Shown one piece after another: positions 6,190 to 8,186 of a DNA stretch of 8,186 bases (position 1 is the first letter of the stretch; every line of letters begins with the position of its first letter). The notes under the pieces were generated by a model. That model searched no databases, was not told the origin of the DNA, and worked only from the letters and a program-made list of their open reading frames with translations. Origin of the DNA: an uncultured Oscillospiraceae bacterium (GTDB lineage Bacteria; Bacillota; Clostridia; Oscillospirales; Acutalibacteraceae); the NCBI GenBank assembly GCA_900549155.1, contig URNF01000094.1, positions 1 through 8,186 of the forward strand, written 5' to 3'. Both the position numbers and the translations under genes were made by a program.

Positions 6190-7063
6190 TTTCGATGGAT
6201 ATATACGGCAAAAGGCGAAAGCGGAACCGTTTTGCACCCCCGACAGCGTCAGAGAGCAAACGGAAAAGACGCTTGCCTCCCTGCCGGAAAAGAAAAGGGT
6301 GTCGACGGGGCTGACGGTGCTGCGCAGGGTCGCGGCGGCAGCGGCATGCTTTTTGTTTGTGTGCCTCTTTGTGCTGCCGAATTGCAGCGTGGTGTATGCA
6401 AAGGCGCTGGAGAACGTCCCGCTCATCGGCAGTATTGTGCGGGTGGTGACGATCCGCAACTATTTCTATTCCGACAGCTATCACGAGATGGACATTGATG
6501 TTCCGAAGATCGACGACGGACATGGGGATGCGGCCGCGTTCATCAACAAGGATGTGGATGAGCTGACGAAGATCCTTGCCGACCGCTTCAATGAGGAACT
6601 GCGGGAGATCGGGGACGAGGGACACAGCTCGATCTATGTGGATTATGAGGTCGTTACCAACACGGACAGCTGGTTCACGCTGAAGATACGGGTGCACGAA
6701 GCGGCGGGCAGCAGCAACACGTATTATAAGTATTATCACATCGACAAGCAAAGCGGGAAGATCGTGTATCTTGCGGATCTGTTCACGGACAGCCGCTTTC
6801 ATGATGTGCTGGAAAATGAGATCCGACGGCAGATGAAAGAGCGCATGGCGGAGGATCCGGACAAGCTCTATTGGCTGGACAATGCCGAGATCGGGCAGGA
6901 TTTTGTCGGACTGGACGACAAGCACAATTTCTATTGGAACGGGCAGGGCGATCTTGTCATCGCTTTTGATAAATACGAGGTGGCACCCGGCTATATGGGC
7001 ACACCGGAATTTGCGATCAAAAGGGATAAGATTGTAAGCATTCTCAAGGCAGCATACCGATAA
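6182..7063 (+). CDS. RsiV-like membrane anti-sigma factor (DUF4179/DUF3298-type)
   Basis: A 293-residue single-pass membrane protein. A short cytoplasmic region (1-47), expected to hold the sigma factor, is followed by a transmembrane helix (about 49-66). Next is a juxtamembrane segment VYAKALENVPLIGSI resembling RsiV/DUF4179, then an extracytoplasmic domain. Its C-terminal part carries DUF3298-type patterns: YYHIDKQSGKIVYLADLF (184-201) and DLVIAFDKYEVAPGYMGTPE (257-276). B. subtilis RsiV binds lysozyme directly, is cut by signal peptidase at an AxA site just outside the membrane and is then degraded to release SigV. Here A73-K-A75 sits in the equivalent place. Lysozyme sensing is inferred from family membership. 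ATG 6182 has AAGGAGG (6166-6172) 9 bases upstream and overlaps the sigma stop (ATGCGTGA), which suits balanced sigma and anti-sigma synthesis. No zinc-binding HxxxCxxC anti-sigma motif is present, consistent with the RsiV type. Confidence 0.88.
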   Translation: MRDFDGYIRQKAKAEPFCTPDSVREQTEKTLASLPEKKRVSTGLTVLRRVAAAAACFLFVCLFVLPNCSVVYAKALENVPLIGSIVRVVTIRNYFYSDSYHEMDIDVPKIDDGHGDAAAFINKDVDELTKILADRFNEELREIGDEGHSSIYVDYEVVTNTDSWFTLKIRVHEAAGSSNTYYKYYHIDKQSGKIVYLADLFTDSRFHDVLENEIRRQMKERMAEDPDKLYWLDNAEIGQDFVGLDDKHNFYWNGQGDLVIAFDKYEVAPGYMGTPEFAIKRDKIVSILKAAYR

Positions 7064-7067
7064 AGTG

Positions 7068-7101
7068 AAGAGGGGCAAGGTGTTCACACCTTGCCCCTCT
7101 T
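7068..7101. terminator. Strong hairpin between anti-sigma gene and the convergent small gene
   Basis: A 15-bp perfect stem (7068-7082 with 7087-7101; core GAGGGGCAAGGTG) with a 4-base TTCA loop begins 4 bases after the anti-sigma stop and ends 7 bases before the stop of the convergent gene. The U-tracts are short on both sides, so termination may be partial, but position and symmetry fit a shared bidirectional terminator. Confidence 0.8.
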
Positions 7102-7108
7102 TATGCCT

Positions 7109-7378
7109 TCAAATAAGCCGTTCCAAAAGCAGCGCCAGCGCTGCGCCGCCGCCGCCCGAAAGCACGATGAGCAGCAAACGGGAGATGAGCAGCCGCCGAT
7201 GCTGCCGCCGCAGATGACTGCAGGAGTCCGCGCCGCGCAGCACCTCATGTGCCTCGCGGTGCAGGGTGGCGTCGTCCGCTTTGCTCATGTCCGGCTGTAC
7301 CACCAGCAGCGCCCGCTCGAAATAGGGACTGCCGGTGTCGGTGATCTCGATCATCTGTCGGTTAATGCCTTTGATCAT
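7109..7378 (-). CDS. Small C-terminally membrane-anchored protein, unknown function
   Basis: An 89-residue protein, not confidently recognised. The soluble N-terminal part (1-58) contains IEITDTGSPYFERALLVVQP and an acidic/basic helix around 33-48 (KADDATLHREAHEVLR). It then has an Arg-rich segment HLRRQHRRLLISR and a hydrophobic helix (about 66-86, ending at the C-terminus), giving a tail-anchored arrangement with the N-terminal part in the cytoplasm. ATG 7378 is supported by GAGGAG 9 bases upstream on the minus strand; a second in-frame ATG at codon 9 has no such site. It is convergent with the anti-sigma gene and divergent from proS. Translation features make it a real gene. Nothing in the sequence identifies a partner or activity. 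Confidence 0.7.
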   Translation of the reverse strand: MIKGINRQMIEITDTGSPYFERALLVVQPDMSKADDATLHREAHEVLRGADSCSHLRRQHRRLLISRLLLIVLSGGGGAALALLLERLI

Positions 7379-7474
7379 ACCCGCTCACTCCTCTTTTTCA
7401 TGCAACCTTTTTATAGTATGGACCATCGGTCGTCCCATATTCAACTATTTGTAAACCTTTTTCGGTGAACGGAT

Positions 7475-7495
7475 TGTGGAAAACTTTGTGGAAAG
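7475..7495 (+). repeat. Tandem DnaA-box-like repeats
   Basis: TGTGGAAAA (7475-7483) and TGTGGAAAG (7487-7495) are spaced 12 bases start to start. Read on the minus strand they are TTTTCCACA and CTTTCCACA, close to the DnaA box TTATCCACA. Two near-consensus boxes are not enough to call an origin. Confidence 0.35.
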
Positions 7496-7506
7496 GTTGA
7501 AATAAT

Positions 7507-7534
7507 CCCGCTTTTTCGCGGGTTTTTGCTTTTT
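7507..7534 (+). terminator. Orphan intrinsic terminator upstream of proS
   Basis: Stem CCCGC (7507-7511) with GCGGG (7518-7522), 6-base loop, followed by TTTTTGCTTTTT (7523-7534). The T-run is only on the plus-strand side. No plus-strand gene ends here, so it terminates read-through from the anti-sigma operon or an unrecognised short RNA. Confidence 0.6.
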
Positions 7535-7621
7535 ATACAGGAATTTTTCGCCTTTCTTTGTCGAAAAAAATGATACAGACAGTCAAATGACCTTGTCGGA
7601 GATTTTGCACCGAGAAAAGTC

Positions 7622-7650
7622 TTGAAATGAACGGATAATTTTGGTATACT
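7622..7650 (+). promoter_or_regulatory. SigA-type promoter of proS
   Basis: TTGAAA (7622-7627), a 17-base spacer ending in TGG, and TATACT (7645-7650) form a near-consensus housekeeping promoter with an extended -10. The predicted start is about 30 bases before the proS ATG, leaving a leader too short for a T-box or riboswitch. Confidence 0.8.
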
Positions 7651-7685
7651 GATATTATATGTGTTATATAAAGGAGTCAAAACAT

Positions 7686-8186
7686 ATGGCAGAGAATAAA
7701 AAGATGGTGGAAGCCATCACGTCCATGGAAGACGATTTCGCCCAGTGGTATACCGACATCGTCAAAAAAGCGGAGCTTGTCGGCTATACCAGCGTGAAGG
7801 GCTGCATGGTCATCCGCCCGTATGCGTATGCGATCTGGGAAAATATCCAGCATATTCTGGACGGTATGTTTAAGGAGACGGGACATGAAAATGTCTGCAT
7901 GCCGATGTTCATTCCCGAAAGCCTTTTGCAAAAGGAAAAGGATCACGTCGAGGGATTTGCGCCCGAGGTGGCGTGGGTCACCCACGGCGGCAGCGAAAAG
8001 CTCGAGGAGCGCCTTTGCGTGCGCCCGACGTCCGAAACGCTGTTTTGTGAGCACTATGCGAACATCGTGCATTCCTATCGCGATCTGCCGAAGCTCTATA
8101 ACCAGTGGGTGAGCGTGGTGCGCTGGGAAAAGACCACGCGGCCCTTCCTGCGTTCCCGCGAATTTTTGTGGCAGGAGGGACACACC
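7686..8186 (+). CDS. proS: Prolyl-tRNA synthetase, short (archaeal/eukaryotic-type, ProS type 3) form, N-terminal part
   Basis: The first 167 residues of a class II aminoacyl-tRNA synthetase, open to the window edge. It charges tRNA-Pro with proline in the cytoplasm. Recognisable features are the N-terminal DDFAQWYTDIVKKAELVGY (16-34), CMVIRPYAYAIWENIQ (40-55, motif 1 region), MPMFIPESLL, the GFAPEVAWVTHGG segment, RPTSETLF (proline and ATP pocket), and motif 2 with RWEKTTRPFLRSREFLWQEG near the edge. The pattern is that of the ProS type lacking the INS editing domain, with TSET directly after the VTHGG segment. ATG 7686 is preceded by AAGGAG (7671-7676), 9 bases upstream. A near-consensus SigA promoter lies just ahead, so it begins a new transcription unit. 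Confidence 0.95.
   Translation, partial: MAENKKMVEAITSMEDDFAQWYTDIVKKAELVGYTSVKGCMVIRPYAYAIWENIQHILDGMFKETGHENVCMPMFIPESLLQKEKDHVEGFAPEVAWVTHGGSEKLEERLCVRPTSETLFCEHYANIVHSYRDLPKLYNQWVSVVRWEKTTRPFLRSREFLWQEGHT

Larger units (their letters stand above)
7379..7685. other. Intergenic region of 307 bases between the divergent small gene and proS
   Basis: This stretch is much richer in A and T than the genes around it. From left to right it holds the ribosome site and probable -10 region (CATACTATAA on the minus strand, around 7411-7420) of the small gene, a pair of DnaA-box-like repeats within a possible stem, an orphan plus-strand terminator, a further AT-rich stretch with a weak stem (TTTTTCG 7544-7550 with CGAAAAA 7562-7568), and the proS promoter. 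No T-box leader is visible: the proS promoter is only about 30 bases from the start codon. The minus-strand open frame across 7441-7680 lacks a ribosome site and was not accepted as a gene. Confidence 0.6.

Noticed and set aside
6176..7087. Minus-strand open frame of 303 codons opposite the anti-sigma gene
   Set aside because: It covers almost exactly the anti-sigma gene in antisense, crosses the terminator hairpin and has no family pattern; the plus-strand frame has a clear ribosome site and DUF3298 motifs.
7441..7680. Minus-strand open frame of 79 codons in the proS upstream region
   Set aside because: TTG start without a ribosome site, composition typical of translated AT-rich intergenic DNA, and overlap with the proS promoter and orphan terminator.
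7379..7685. T-box or riboswitch leader for proS
   Set aside because: No T-box sequence or antiterminator motif seen, and the near-consensus promoter leaves only about 30 bases of leader; the terminator at 7507 lies upstream of that promoter.

Overview
The window looks like a chromosomal segment from a GC-rich Firmicute of the class Clostridia, plausibly an Oscillospiraceae/Ruminococcaceae-type gut bacterium. This is inferred from strong AAGGAGG-type ribosome binding sites, TTG and GTG starts, an RsiV-type anti-sigma factor, a threonine-rich lipoprotein linker and a short-form (archaeal/eukaryotic-type) prolyl-tRNA synthetase. It is not a species identification. No tRNA, rRNA, CRISPR array, insertion sequence or phage gene was seen.

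Left part (1-2638): the end of an AraC-family regulator runs rightward into a bidirectional terminator at 401-421. Facing it, on the minus strand, is a two-gene unit: a membrane-anchored D,D-carboxypeptidase-family protein (2638-1283), then the 16S rRNA dimethyltransferase rsmA/ksgA (1278-430). The two are 4 bases apart. The carboxypeptidase-like protein has the whole family architecture but lacks the catalytic serine and lysine, so it is probably a pseudoenzyme.

Middle (2639-3480): an AT-rich divergent promoter region carries a 12-base inverted repeat. It leads into a small metallophosphoesterase that is also altered at two conserved metal-site positions, and then a clear terminator.

Core (3480-7101): four tightly packed plus-strand genes, an MBOAT acyltransferase, an SGNH/GDSL lipoprotein, an ECF sigma factor and an RsiV-like anti-sigma factor, lie between two terminators. 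The intergenic distances are 12 bases, a TTGA overlap and an 8-base overlap. In Bacillus subtilis, lysozyme-sensing SigV-RsiV is co-transcribed with the peptidoglycan O-acetyltransferase OatA. Here the pair sits with a split MBOAT plus SGNH acyl-transfer pair of the PatA/PatB, AlgI/AlgX or DltB/DltD type. The most interesting reading is a self-regulated envelope-acylation operon induced by lysozyme or envelope stress. A possible ECF-type promoter lies just upstream.

Right part (7102-8186): a small minus-strand gene for a C-terminally anchored 89-residue protein of unknown function; a 307-base intergenic region with an orphan terminator, two DnaA-box-like repeats and a strong promoter; and the start of proS, cut by the window edge.
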